From: Streptomyces sp. NBC_00237
Lineage (GTDB): Bacteria; Actinomycetota; Actinomycetes; Streptomycetales; Streptomycetaceae
Assembly (NCBI RefSeq): GCF_026342435.1
Contig: NZ_JAPEMT010000004.1
Span: 310,001-374,000, forward strand
Direction: 5' to 3'
DNA: 64,000 nt
Both the position numbers and the translations under genes were made by a program. The notes below the pieces were generated by a model. It had not been told where the DNA came from. It ran no database searches and saw only the letters and a program-made list of their open reading frames with translations. Position 1 is the first letter of the stretch; each line of letters starts with the position of its first letter. Of this stretch, positions 8,379 to 16,166 are shown in pieces.

Positions 8379-9101
8379 ATGGGGATGCTGACGACCTGCC
8401 TGGTCTCGCTGGCCGTGGTGAACGTCGTGCTCGGGCTGGCGACCCGGCCGTGGCGGCGGTGGATGGAGGCCCGGGCGGTCCGGCAGGTGCGGGCGTGGCC
8501 GGGGCTCGACGCGTACCACCGGGACCTGCTGAGCACCTCCGAACCCCTGTGCGCGACCGACCACCAGCCGGGCAGGCTGCTGAAGAACGCCTGCCGCGCC
8601 GCCCCGGTGGCCGTCCGCCTGTTGGACGAGGCCGGGCTGCTCGACGTCCCCGGCATGCGGCTGGCGGAGAACGCGGCCGAACCGGCCCACCCGGTCACGG
8701 CAGCCGCGTACCGCGTCATCGCCGGGTACGGATCCGTCAGCGACCGCCCCCGCGTCGGCGACATCGGCCGTCACGCCGACTTCCAGGCGGCCGTCCGCAC
8801 CCACCTGACCGGCCTTCTCCTCCACGCCCCCGCCACCCGGATCCACGTGGGCACCACCCTCAACGACCTGGCCCTGTGGTGCTACGGCCTCGGCGCGGCG
8901 GCCCCCGCCGTACACGCCTTCCTCCTCCTGCGCCGCATCGACCCCGACGACACCTACATCCTCCAGGGTTCCTTCGTAGCCGCCTCCCTCGTCTTCGTGG
9001 CGGCCCTGATCGTGCTCACGGCCCAGGCGGGCAACACCTGGCACCCCCTCGCGGAACTGGAGACCCCCACCGCCCTCAAGGAACTCGCCCCGCCCCGCTA
9101 G
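8379..9101 (+). CDS. Uncharacterised membrane protein with two TM segments
   Basis: 240 residues from ATG 8379 (an ATG two codons later is equally possible; no strong ribosome site). Residues about 3-21 (LTTCLVSLAVVNVVLGLA) form an N-terminal TM helix and a second lies near the C-terminus (SFVAASLVFVAALIVL). Between them is a soluble region rich in Arg, Ala and Leu without a motif I recognise. Coding potential rests on codon bias and hydrophobic pattern. It precedes the P450 gene by 99 nt and may be cotranscribed. Function unknown. Confidence 0.55.
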   Translation: MGMLTTCLVSLAVVNVVLGLATRPWRRWMEARAVRQVRAWPGLDAYHRDLLSTSEPLCATDHQPGRLLKNACRAAPVAVRLLDEAGLLDVPGMRLAENAAEPAHPVTAAAYRVIAGYGSVSDRPRVGDIGRHADFQAAVRTHLTGLLLHAPATRIHVGTTLNDLALWCYGLGAAAPAVHAFLLLRRIDPDDTYILQGSFVAASLVFVAALIVLTAQAGNTWHPLAELETPTALKELAPPR

Positions 9102-9200
9102 GACCCGCAGGTGTCCGCACGGACACGGGCATGGGCACAGGCGGCCCGGGCAGGATTCCCCGGCCGTCGCCGCGACGGCGTGATTCCGCAGGAGGCTCGC

Positions 9201-10406
9201 ATGGTCCCGGACCGCATCGCCCTCGATCCCCATCTGGACCTCCAGGAACAGGCCCGGCTGCTGCGCGCGCACGGCAGCGTCGTCCCCGCCTCCTGGCCGG
9301 GCGGCGTGGAGTGCTGGGCCGTCGTCGGCTACGCGGAGCTGGAGGCGGCCCTGACCCAGCCGCTCTTCGCCCGCTCCCCCCGTCACTGGCGGGCACTGCG
9401 GGACGGGGAGATCCCTCGGGACTGGCCGATGCGGGACCACCTCGACCGGCAGTGGATGCTCACCTCGGACGGGGCCGAGCACTCCAGGCTGCGCAGGGCG
9501 GCGGCGGGTGCCTTCGCCCCCCGCCGGGTCAAGGCGCTCGCCCCGTCCGTGACCGCCGTCGTGGACCGGCTGCTCGACGGCGTCGACCCGGCGGCGGGGC
9601 CGGTGGACCTCCGCGAGGAGTTCGCGCTGCCCCTCGCCCTGGGCACCCTGTGCTCCCTGCTCCGCGTACCCGACGACGAAAGGCCCCGGGTCACGGCGCT
9701 CGTCTCCCGTGCCCTGTCCCGGGCGGCCCTGACGCCCGAGGAATCGCGTCTGCTCAGCGCCGAGATCCGCGCCTGCCTCGACCATCTGCTGACCCGGCCG
9801 GTCGCCCCCGGCGAGGACGGCGGTCTGGTGGCCGACCTGCGGGAGTCGGCCGACTCCGAGGGCGGGCTCAGTCAGCAGGAGGCACGCGACACCTTGTGGC
9901 TGTTCCTCGCCGCCGGTTTCGACACGACGGTGGCCGCCCTCGTCAACACGGTGCGCGCCCTGCTGGAGCACCGCGACGAACTGGACCGTGTCCTGGCCGG
10001 AGAGGTGTCCTGGGACCAAGTGCTGGAGGAGGCCCTGCGTTACGACGCCAGCGTCTTCGCCCTGCCGTTCGCCTTCGCGCGCGAGGACGTCACGCTCGGC
10101 GGGCAGCACATCCGGGCCGGTGACGCGCTGCTGCTGTGCTACGCGGCGGCGAACCGGGACCCGTCCCGCGAGGGCGGCGGCTCCTCCTTCCGGCTCCCCG
10201 GCCCGGGCGGCCCGGGCGGCCCGCACCTGGCCTTCGGCCGGGGCCCGCACTTCTGCCTCGGCGCACCCCTGGCCCGCCTCCAGCTCCGTACGGCGCTCTC
10301 CGCGCTCTTCGCCCGCTTCCCCGCGCTGCGGCTGGCGGACGCGCCGGGGCCGACCGTCCCGTCGCTGACGATCAACACGGTCACCTCGCTGATGGTGTCC
10401 GCCTGA
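9201..10406 (+). CDS. Cytochrome P450
   Basis: 401 residues from ATG 9201, 5 nt behind GGAGG. P450 marks: I-helix LFLAAGFDTTVAAL (oxygen-activating AGxDTT), K-helix EEALRYD (ExxR) and the haem loop FGRGPHFCLGAPLA, whose Cys ligates the iron. N-terminal region contains the usual C-helix segment DGAEHSRLRRAAAGAF. It is a soluble class I bacterial CYP needing ferredoxin and reductase, neither of which is adjacent, so partners must act in trans. Substrate unknown; no biosynthetic genes lie next to it. Confidence 0.93.
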   Translation: MVPDRIALDPHLDLQEQARLLRAHGSVVPASWPGGVECWAVVGYAELEAALTQPLFARSPRHWRALRDGEIPRDWPMRDHLDRQWMLTSDGAEHSRLRRAAAGAFAPRRVKALAPSVTAVVDRLLDGVDPAAGPVDLREEFALPLALGTLCSLLRVPDDERPRVTALVSRALSRAALTPEESRLLSAEIRACLDHLLTRPVAPGEDGGLVADLRESADSEGGLSQQEARDTLWLFLAAGFDTTVAALVNTVRALLEHRDELDRVLAGEVSWDQVLEEALRYDASVFALPFAFAREDVTLGGQHIRAGDALLLCYAAANRDPSREGGGSSFRLPGPGGPGGPHLAFGRGPHFCLGAPLARLQLRTALSALFARFPALRLADAPGPTVPSLTINTVTSLMVSA

Positions 10407-10483
10407 CCAGCCCGAAGGCGGTGGGGCACGGAAGGGTGACTGGAGGTGCCGGAACGCCGGAGCCGGGCAATCCTGGTCGCAAC

Positions 10484-10500
10484 GGCCCGGCCGCCGGGCC
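10484..10500 (+). terminator. GC hairpin between the P450 and LapA-like genes
   Basis: GGCCCGG-ccg-CCGGGCC is a perfect 7-bp stem ending 4 nt before the AGGAG of the next gene. It could terminate the P450 transcript or affect ribosome access to the next gene. Confidence 0.4.
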
Positions 10501-10515
10501 CCCTAGGAGACCGTG

Positions 10516-10761
10516 ATGGCCGAGAACGACCGAGCCCGGACCGACCGGAAACCGAGCAGCAAGCGCCCGAACATCTCGCCCCGGCTCGTCGCGGGCGTGC
10601 TGATCGTCGCCCTGGCGCTCTGGTTCGTACTGATCAACAACCGCTCCGTCCGCATCCACTTCTGGATTCCCTGGGCGGAAGCCCCCATGTGGTTCGTGCT
10701 CGGCGCCACCTTCCTGGCCGGGGCCGTCACCGCCTGGCTGCTGGGCCGCAGGAAGAAGTAG
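10516..10761 (+). CDS. LapA-domain (DUF1049-like) small membrane protein
   Basis: 81 residues from ATG 10516, 6 nt behind AGGAG (GTG 10513 is too close). A charged N-terminus is followed by two TM helices: RLVAGVLIVALALWFVLINN and MWFVLGATFLAGAVTAWLLG, ending in RRKK. The NNRSVRIHFW pattern between them is typical of the LapA/YciS family, which in Gram-negatives works with LapB in envelope homeostasis; in actinobacteria the role is unknown. Confidence 0.75.
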   Translation: MAENDRARTDRKPSSKRPNISPRLVAGVLIVALALWFVLINNRSVRIHFWIPWAEAPMWFVLGATFLAGAVTAWLLGRRKK

Positions 10762-10785
10762 CCCGGGGCCTGTGAGACGGCGGGA

Positions 10786-11724
10786 CTACGCGTCCGCTGC
10801 GGCCGGGGTGCGGGAGTCGACGTCGTCCATGAAGTCCAGCATCCGGCCGTTGACCAGGTCCGGGTGGTCGATCTGCGGACCGTGCCCGGTCGCCGCGACG
10901 ATCTCGGCGCGCGCTCCCGGTATCAGGCGCGGTACGCGCTCCAGCTGGCGCTGCGGGTGTACGAGCAGGCTGCGCTTGCCCATGATCAGGTTGAACGGCG
11001 TGCGCAGCGAGCCCAGTTCCGCGTCGGACAGCGGCAGCGGAGCCGGGCGGCGGACGCGGAAGGCGCGGGCGCCGAGCTGCACCCACCTGCGCAGCTCGGG
11101 AACGGCGATGACGGGCTGTTCCAGCCAGGAGGCCAGGCGCGGGCGCAGCGCCTTGGGCGCGAAGCTGGCGAAGAGGCTGACGAAGACCCAGGCGAAGAAG
11201 CGCAGGCCGACCTTCTCCAGGCCGCCGGGGTCGAGGGCGGTGACGGAGGCGAGGCGTTCGGGCCGCCGGTGGGCCTGGTTGATGACGAGCCAGCCGCCGT
11301 AGGAGGAACCGACGAGGTGGACCCTGTCGAGGCCGAGGGCGTCGAGGGCCTCGTCCATCCACCGGGCGGCGCGCTCGGGCTGCCACATCGGTTCGCGCTG
11401 GACGCTGCGGCCCGCGTCGCCGGGGGTGTCGAGGGAGTAGACCGGGCGTTCGGCGCTGAGCCCGGGGGTGTTGGGGTACCACATGGCGGAGCTGTAGCCC
11501 GCGCCGTGGATCAGGACGATCGGCGTACGGGCGTCGGCGACGGGGTCGGCGGTCCCGTACCGGTAGACGTGCGTGGTGCCGAAGCTGGTCTCCACGTCCG
11601 TCTCGGAGCGGATGGGTGCGCCCATCGCGTAGAGCTCGTCGGCGGCCGCGAAGTAGCGGTCGCGCAGCTCGTCGCTGACGTAGCGGCCGACGTCGCGGCG
11701 CAGGCGGGTCGCGTTCTCGGGCAT
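10786..11724 (-). CDS. Alpha/beta hydrolase
   Basis: 312 residues from ATG 11722-11724, with GGAGGTG just upstream. Fold marks: oxyanion/strand motif IVLIHGAGYSSAMW, nucleophile elbow LVGSSYGGWL with Ser, and a late catalytic His in AATGHGPQIDHP. The acid is probably in the ...LIMGKRS/LLVHP region. Cytoplasmic, no signal peptide. It is divergent from a TetR gene and the intervening DNA carries two overlapping palindromes, so the regulator very probably controls it; the pair resembles inducible detoxification modules. The substrate cannot be inferred. Confidence 0.85.
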   Translation of the reverse strand: MPENATRLRRDVGRYVSDELRDRYFAAADELYAMGAPIRSETDVETSFGTTHVYRYGTADPVADARTPIVLIHGAGYSSAMWYPNTPGLSAERPVYSLDTPGDAGRSVQREPMWQPERAARWMDEALDALGLDRVHLVGSSYGGWLVINQAHRRPERLASVTALDPGGLEKVGLRFFAWVFVSLFASFAPKALRPRLASWLEQPVIAVPELRRWVQLGARAFRVRRPAPLPLSDAELGSLRTPFNLIMGKRSLLVHPQRQLERVPRLIPGARAEIVAATGHGPQIDHPDLVNGRMLDFMDDVDSRTPAAADA

Positions 11725-11764
11725 GGGGCACCTCCGGGGCAGGACCGGTATTTGTGATACGACC

Positions 11765-11792
11765 GTACCACGATGCTGGTACAGCGGTACCA
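11765..11792. promoter_or_regulatory. Two overlapping operators between hydrolase and TetR genes
   Basis: Three half-sites are arranged as GTACCA (11765-11770), TGGTAC (11777-11782) and GTACCA (11787-11792). Half-sites 1 and 2 make a palindrome with a 6-bp spacer; half-sites 2 and 3 make one with a 4-bp spacer. Likely bound by the TetR protein at 11856. Confidence 0.6.
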
Positions 11793-11855
11793 TGAAGAAG
11801 TCCGGTCCGCACCGGGCGGCGACCACCACCTCACTACGGGCCGGAGACTGTACGG

Positions 11856-12464
11856 ATGCCGAAGCGCGTTGACCACGAGGAACGGCGCACCCAGATCGCC
11901 GAGGCGCTCATCCAGGCCGCGGGACGTCAGGGGCTGCACGCCGTCGGCATGCGCGACGTCGCCGCCGAGGCCGGGGTGTCGCTGCGCCTCGTCCAGTACT
12001 ACTTCGAGACCAAGGAGAAGCTGCTCTTCTACGGGCTCCAGCACCTGACCCGACGCTTCACGGCCCGGGTCGGCGCGCGCCTCGCCGCAGCCGGCCCCGA
12101 CCCCGGCCCGCGCACGACCGTCGAGGCGCTGCTGCTGGCCTCGCTGCCCACCGACGAGGAGGGCCGCACCTTCCACCTGCTCTACAGCTCGTACTCGATC
12201 CTGTCCGTCACCGACCCGGCCCTCGCCTCCCAGCCCTTCACCGACGACCCCGACGCCGCCGAGAACGCCCTGACCGGACTGATCGGGCAGGCACAGGAGA
12301 CGGGCCTCGCCGACCCCGCCGTCGACGCGCGGACGGAGGCCGTCAGCCTGCTCGCCATGACCGCGACCCTGGGCACCAGCATCCTCGTCAACCAGCGCAC
12401 ACCGGAGTCGGCACTCGCGGTGCTCGACCACCACCTGAACCGGATCTTCAGCACGGCGCCCTAG
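11856..12464 (+). CDS. TetR-family transcriptional regulator (divergent from hydrolase)
   Basis: 202 residues from ATG 11856. The first 60 residues form the TetR helix-turn-helix: RRTQIAEALIQAAGRQGLH then MRDVAAEAGVSLRLVQYYF and ETKEKLLFYGL. The C-terminal ligand domain has the usual all-helical pattern, with VEALLLASLPTDEEGR and a last helix region near TLGTSILV. Acts as a dimeric repressor, presumably of itself and the divergent hydrolase through the GTACCA-type sites. Converges with the next TetR gene, with only 6 nt between stops. Confidence 0.9.
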   Translation: MPKRVDHEERRTQIAEALIQAAGRQGLHAVGMRDVAAEAGVSLRLVQYYFETKEKLLFYGLQHLTRRFTARVGARLAAAGPDPGPRTTVEALLLASLPTDEEGRTFHLLYSSYSILSVTDPALASQPFTDDPDAAENALTGLIGQAQETGLADPAVDARTEAVSLLAMTATLGTSILVNQRTPESALAVLDHHLNRIFSTAP

Positions 12465-12470
12465 AACTTC

Positions 12471-13043
12471 TCAGCGGGTGGTGGGCCAGGTGCGCAGCAA
12501 GGCGTCGAGCGCGTGCAGGATCTCCGTCCAGCTCTCCTGCGCGTCGGGGGCGCTGTGGCTGAAGCTCCCGGCGGACTCCAGGGTGACGTAACCGTTGAAG
12601 ACGCTGCCCAACAGCCGTACCGCGTGCGTCTGGTGGGGTTCGGCGAGGTCGTATCCGCGCAGGATCGCCCGCGTCATCCGCGCATGCCGTACGCCCGCAC
12701 TGGCAGCCGCCGTCTCGGAGTCGAGCGGGAACCGGGCGGCGGTGAAGCGCCCCGGGTGGGCGAGGGCGTAGTCGCGGTAGACGTTCGCGAAGGCGGTCAG
12801 CGCATCCATGCCCGCCCGCCCGGCCACGGCGGCGGACACCTGGTCGGCGAGTTCTTCCAGGGCCAGCAGGGCGATCCGGGTCTTGAGGTCGTGGGCGTTC
12901 TTGACGTGCGAGTACAGGCTCGCGGTCTTGACCCCGAACCGCCGGGCCAGTTCCGCCGGGGTCGTCTGCTCGAACCCGATCTCGTCCGCCAGGTCGGCGC
13001 CCGCCCGCACCAGTCGCTCCGTGGTCAGTCCTACCCGCGCCAT
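12471..13043 (-). CDS. TetR-family regulator (divergent from the FBP-domain gene)
   Basis: 190 residues. N-terminal helix-turn-helix: RLVRAGADLADEIGFEQTT, then ELARRFGVKTASLYSHVKN. The C-terminal half (LRGYDLAEPHQTHAVRLLGSVFNG split over two helices, with a His-rich turn) fits the TetR_C 'WHG'-type domain. ATG at 13041-13043. A near-perfect dyad at 13092-13112 lies in the divergent promoter region and is its likely operator; it would cover the -35 and spacer of the neighbouring gene's promoter, implying repression. Confidence 0.88.
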   Translation of the reverse strand: MARVGLTTERLVRAGADLADEIGFEQTTPAELARRFGVKTASLYSHVKNAHDLKTRIALLALEELADQVSAAVAGRAGMDALTAFANVYRDYALAHPGRFTAARFPLDSETAAASAGVRHARMTRAILRGYDLAEPHQTHAVRLLGSVFNGYVTLESAGSFSHSAPDAQESWTEILHALDALLRTWPTTR

Positions 13044-13091
13044 GCCGATCCTCCGAATCGCTTCCCACCCCTACGTATGTTGATTATGCAT

Positions 13092-13120
13092 TTGCCTAAT
13101 CCCATTAGCCAACTTAGCGT
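13092..13120 (+). promoter_or_regulatory. Leaderless promoter of the FBP gene with TetR-type operator
   Basis: TTGCCT (13092-13097), 17 nt, TAGCGT (13115-13120) places the transcription start at or next to the ATG at 13128; no ribosome site is present. The dyad TTGnCTAAT-3-ATTAGnCAA (13092-13112) is perfect at all specified positions and overlaps the -35 and spacer. Confidence 0.65.
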
Positions 13121-13127
13121 GTCCGTT

Positions 13128-13619
13128 ATGAAGCCACTCACCGAGCGGGAAATCCGCAACGCGTTCGTGAACTGCACCAAGGGCGAGGCCAAGCGCCTGC
13201 ACGTGCCCCGTGACCTGGAGGACCGCCCCTGGGACGATCTGGACTTCCTGGGCTGGCGAGATCCCCAGGCCCCCGACCGGGCCTATCTCGTCGCCGAACT
13301 CGACGGCCGTACCGTCGGCGTCCAGCTCCGCACCTCCGGCGCGGGCTCCTGGCAGACGCGGCGCAGCATGTGCTCGGTGTGTGTGACCACTCACACCGGG
13401 GGCGTCTCCCTGATGGTCGCACCGAAGGCGGGGAAGGCCGGGCAGCAGGGCAACTCGACCGGCATCTACCTCTGTAGCGACCTGGCCTGCTCCCTGTACG
13501 TACGCGGAAAGAAGGACGCCGGGGCCGGATCGCGGCTCCACGAGTCCCTCACCCTGGAGGAGAAGGCGCAGCGGACGCTGACGAACCTCGCGGCGTTCGT
13601 CGCCACCGTGACCTCCTGA
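13128..13619 (+). CDS. FBP-domain protein (FusB-type treble-clef zinc protein, EF-G binding)
   Basis: 163 residues from ATG 13128. The C-terminal half holds two zinc-binding pairs, SMCSVCVTTH and YLCSDLACSLYVRGK, as in the FBP/FusB treble-clef domain; the N-terminal half starts KPLTEREIRNAFVNCTKGEA. FusB/FusC proteins bind elongation factor G and release it from stalled ribosomes, giving fusidic acid tolerance in staphylococci; the streptomycete family role is not settled. No ribosome site precedes the ATG and a promoter is positioned for leaderless transcription. The divergent TetR with a clear operator suggests induction by a ligand, perhaps a translation inhibitor (inference). Confidence 0.8.
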   Translation: MKPLTEREIRNAFVNCTKGEAKRLHVPRDLEDRPWDDLDFLGWRDPQAPDRAYLVAELDGRTVGVQLRTSGAGSWQTRRSMCSVCVTTHTGGVSLMVAPKAGKAGQQGNSTGIYLCSDLACSLYVRGKKDAGAGSRLHESLTLEEKAQRTLTNLAAFVATVTS

Positions 13620-13720
13620 GGCCGGTGCCGTCGGCGACACGCCTGACAGGACGTCAGCGCCGGTGACCACGACCCCGTCCCGCTCGGTGCTACAGTCGTG
13701 CTCGATCGATCTCGATCGCA

Positions 13721-13802
13721 GGATTGTTACTCCCCGAGGACGTCACCGTCATCGCCCCAGGCGATGCGACGGAGGCGCACCGCTTGAGGGGAGGCAAGGC
13801 CC
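13721..13802 (+). ncRNA. LicT/BglG-type RNA antiterminator (RAT) with enlarged apical stem
   Basis: The 5' strand GGATTGTTACT (13721-13731) and 3' strand AGGCAAGGCC (13792-13801) match the conserved asymmetric loops of the LicT/SacY/BglG antiterminator RNA. Between them CTCCCC (13730-13735) pairs with GGGGAG (13788-13793). Instead of the short loop of the classic ~30-nt RAT, an inner arm follows, with CCGTC/GACGG (13746-13750/13768-13772) and ATCGCC/GGCGAT (13751-13756/13760-13765). Its 3' edge overlaps the terminator stem, so the two structures exclude each other. Confidence 0.8.
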
Positions 13803-13837
13803 TGGGACGCGCCGCGTGCGCGACCCGGGCCTTTTTT
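13797..13837 (+). terminator. Conditional terminator in the PTS leader
   Basis: AGGCCC (13797-13802) pairs with GGGCCT (13827-13832), with inner GGG/CCC pairing, followed by TTTTTT (13832-13837), a rare long U run in this genome. Its 5' arm is the 3' strand of the RAT; read-through is expected only when the antiterminator protein binds. Confidence 0.85.
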
Positions 13838-13910
13838 GTTGCCCGAATCCGGCGTGAGAGGTCGCGGACCGATCCAGCACGGCACGTGCCACCAGATGCA
13901 AGGACGCATC

Positions 13911-16022
13911 ATGAACACACACGCACAGGGACCCGAGACACTCGCGGAGAAGATTCTCCGCGGCGTCGGCGGAGCCGCGAACATCGAGAGCCTCACGCAC
14001 TGCGCGACGCGGCTGCGCTTCCAGCTCCACGACGGGGACAAGGTCGACAAGGCCGCCCTGGACGCCCTCGACGGTGTCATGGGAACGGTCGCCCAGTCCG
14101 GCGACCGCTTCCAGATCGTGATCGGCGGGGCCGTCGCACGCGTCTACTCCGAGATCATGAACCTGCCGTCGATGACCGGCGGCGGTACGCCCCGCCCGAC
14201 GTCCGACGCCGAGGTCAAGGCGGCGATGCGGGCCAAGAGCCGCGGCCGCTACGGCTGGGTCGACAACTTCTTCGAGTACCTCTCGGACTCGTTCCGCCCG
14301 CTCATGGGCGTGCTGCTCGGCTCCTCGCTGATCATCGCGATCGCCTCCGTCCTCGACGCCTTCGACGTGATCGACTTCCGGGCCGCGGACAAGTCCGCGA
14401 CCTGGGTGTTCGTCGACGCGATGTGGCGCTCGGTGCTGTACTTCCTGCCGATCTTCGTCGCGTACAACGCGGCCAAGAAGCTGAAGATCGACCCGTGGGT
14501 GGGCGCGGCCGTGATGGCCGCGGTGATGACCCCGAACTTCACGGGCATGCTCAACAAGGACTCCGGGATCCCCGGCATCACCTGCACCACCAACCAGACG
14601 CTGGGCACCCAGGAGTGCGTGGCGCACGTCTTCGGGCTGCCGATGCAGCTGAACGACTACGGCGGCCAGGTGTTCGTGCCGCTGCTGATGGTCGCCCTGC
14701 TGGCCCTGGTCTACAAGGGGCTCCAGCGCGTCTTCCCGGAGAACGTGCACATGGTCTTCGTGCCGTTCTTCAGCATGCTGATCATGATCCCGGTGACCGC
14801 CTTCCTCATCGGCCCCATGGGCGTCTGGGCGGGCAACGGCCTCGGCGAGGGCCTCTCCTGGCTCAACGGCAACGCCCCGATCGTCTTCGCGATCCTCATC
14901 CCGCTGCTGTACCCGTTCCTGGTGCCGCTGGGCCTGCACTGGCCGCTCAACGCGCTCATGCTCGTGAACATCAACACCCTCGGCTACGACTTCATCCAGG
15001 GCCCCATGGGCGCCTGGAACTTCGCCTGCTTCGGCGCGACCGCCGGTGTGCTGCTGCTCTCGATCCGCCACCGCGAGAAGGAGATGCGCCAGACCGCCAC
15101 GGGCGCCCTGGCCGCGGGTCTGTTCGGCGGCATCTCCGAGCCTTCGCTGTACGGCATCCACCTGCGCTTCAAGCGGATCTACCCGCGCATGCTGGTCGGC
15201 TGCCTCGTGGGCGGTGTGCTCGTGGGCGTCCTGGGCGGCGTCGACACCAACGCGTTCGCCTTCACCTCGCTGCTGACCATCCCGGTCTTCACGCCGATGG
15301 CCACGTACGGCATCGCGATCACGGCGGCCTTCTTCACCTCGATGGCGCTCGTGTACTTCTCCGACTTCCGCACCCCGGCGGAGCGCGCCGAGGCCAACGC
15401 CGAGCGTGACGCGGTCGAGGGCGCCGCCCGAGCAGAGGGCGCGGCGGCCGAGGAGCGCGAGCTGGTCTCCGTGGGCGCTTCCGTCGGCGCGGCCCCGGTG
15501 GCTTCCACCGACTCCGTGGTCAGGGCCACCCTTCCGACCGCTGCCTCCGCCGTCTCCGCCGCGCCCCGGGACGTCGTCCTCGCCGCGCCCGTCGCGGGCC
15601 GGGTCGTCGCTCTCGACGAGGTCCCGGACCCGGTCTTCGCCTCCCGCGCGCTCGGCGAGGGCGTGGGCATCGAGCCGACCGACGGCCGTATCGTCGCCCC
15701 GGTCGGCGGCGAGCTGGTGACCACCGCCGTCACCGGCCACTCCTTCGGCATCCGCACCGAGGACGGCGTCGAGGTGCTCGTCCACGTCGGCATCGACACG
15801 GTGCAGATGAAGGGCGAGGGCTTCGACGTACGGGTCGAGCCCGGTCGGCAGGTGTCGGCCGGCGACCTCCTCGCGGTGGTCGACCTCGACGCGGTCCGTG
15901 CCGCCGGGCACCCGACCGTCACCCTCATGACGGTGCCCAACACCGCGGACTTCGCCTCGGTCGAGCCGCACGTCGGGCAGGACGTCTCCGCCGGGGCACC
16001 TGTGGTGACCGTACGGCGCTAA
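13911..16022 (+). CDS. PTS beta-glucoside-type EIIBCA permease
   Basis: 703 residues from ATG 13911, with AAGGA upstream. Domains in order: EIIB (about 1-95; phosphorylated Cys in NIESLTHCATRLRF), EIIC (about 115-485; ten or so hydrophobic helices, including GVLLGSSLIIAIASVL and GPMGVWAGNGLGEGLSW), a low-complexity linker, EIIA (about 560-703; LAAPVAGRVVALDEVPDPVF, active His in VLVHVGIDTVQMKG). B-C-A order is that of BglF-type transporters, which take up and phosphorylate aryl-beta-glucosides or related sugars at the membrane. The RAT/terminator leader and downstream LicT-like gene indicate substrate induction by antitermination. No phospho-beta-glucosidase lies beside it. Confidence 0.9.
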   Translation: MNTHAQGPETLAEKILRGVGGAANIESLTHCATRLRFQLHDGDKVDKAALDALDGVMGTVAQSGDRFQIVIGGAVARVYSEIMNLPSMTGGGTPRPTSDAEVKAAMRAKSRGRYGWVDNFFEYLSDSFRPLMGVLLGSSLIIAIASVLDAFDVIDFRAADKSATWVFVDAMWRSVLYFLPIFVAYNAAKKLKIDPWVGAAVMAAVMTPNFTGMLNKDSGIPGITCTTNQTLGTQECVAHVFGLPMQLNDYGGQVFVPLLMVALLALVYKGLQRVFPENVHMVFVPFFSMLIMIPVTAFLIGPMGVWAGNGLGEGLSWLNGNAPIVFAILIPLLYPFLVPLGLHWPLNALMLVNINTLGYDFIQGPMGAWNFACFGATAGVLLLSIRHREKEMRQTATGALAAGLFGGISEPSLYGIHLRFKRIYPRMLVGCLVGGVLVGVLGGVDTNAFAFTSLLTIPVFTPMATYGIAITAAFFTSMALVYFSDFRTPAERAEANAERDAVEGAARAEGAAAEERELVSVGASVGAAPVASTDSVVRATLPTAASAVSAAPRDVVLAAPVAGRVVALDEVPDPVFASRALGEGVGIEPTDGRIVAPVGGELVTTAVTGHSFGIRTEDGVEVLVHVGIDTVQMKGEGFDVRVEPGRQVSAGDLLAVVDLDAVRAAGHPTVTLMTVPNTADFASVEPHVGQDVSAGAPVVTVRR

Positions 16023-16035
16023 CTCCCCCTGATCC

Positions 16036-16076
16036 GGTGCCCGCAGACGTCCCCTCGTGGGACGCCTGCGGGCACC
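16036..16076 (+). terminator. Very stable hairpin between the PTS and antiterminator genes
   Basis: GGTGCCCGCAG (16036-16046) pairs with CTGCGGGCACC (16066-16076), extended inside by CGTCCC/GGGACG. It begins 14 nt after the PTS stop. No U tract. It may terminate most transcripts or stabilise the PTS mRNA end. Confidence 0.65.
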
Positions 16077-16166
16077 GCGTCGATGCGGGGGGGGTGGCAC
16101 GAGCACGGCAGACAATGCGAGATCATTGGTCGGAAATCGGACCACGGACGAAAAGGCGGACCGGAC

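Noticed and set aside
16118..16145. Inverted repeat TGGTC/GACCA before the antiterminator gene as a DasR site
   Set aside because: The 8-bp spacing between half-sites does not fit the DasR element.
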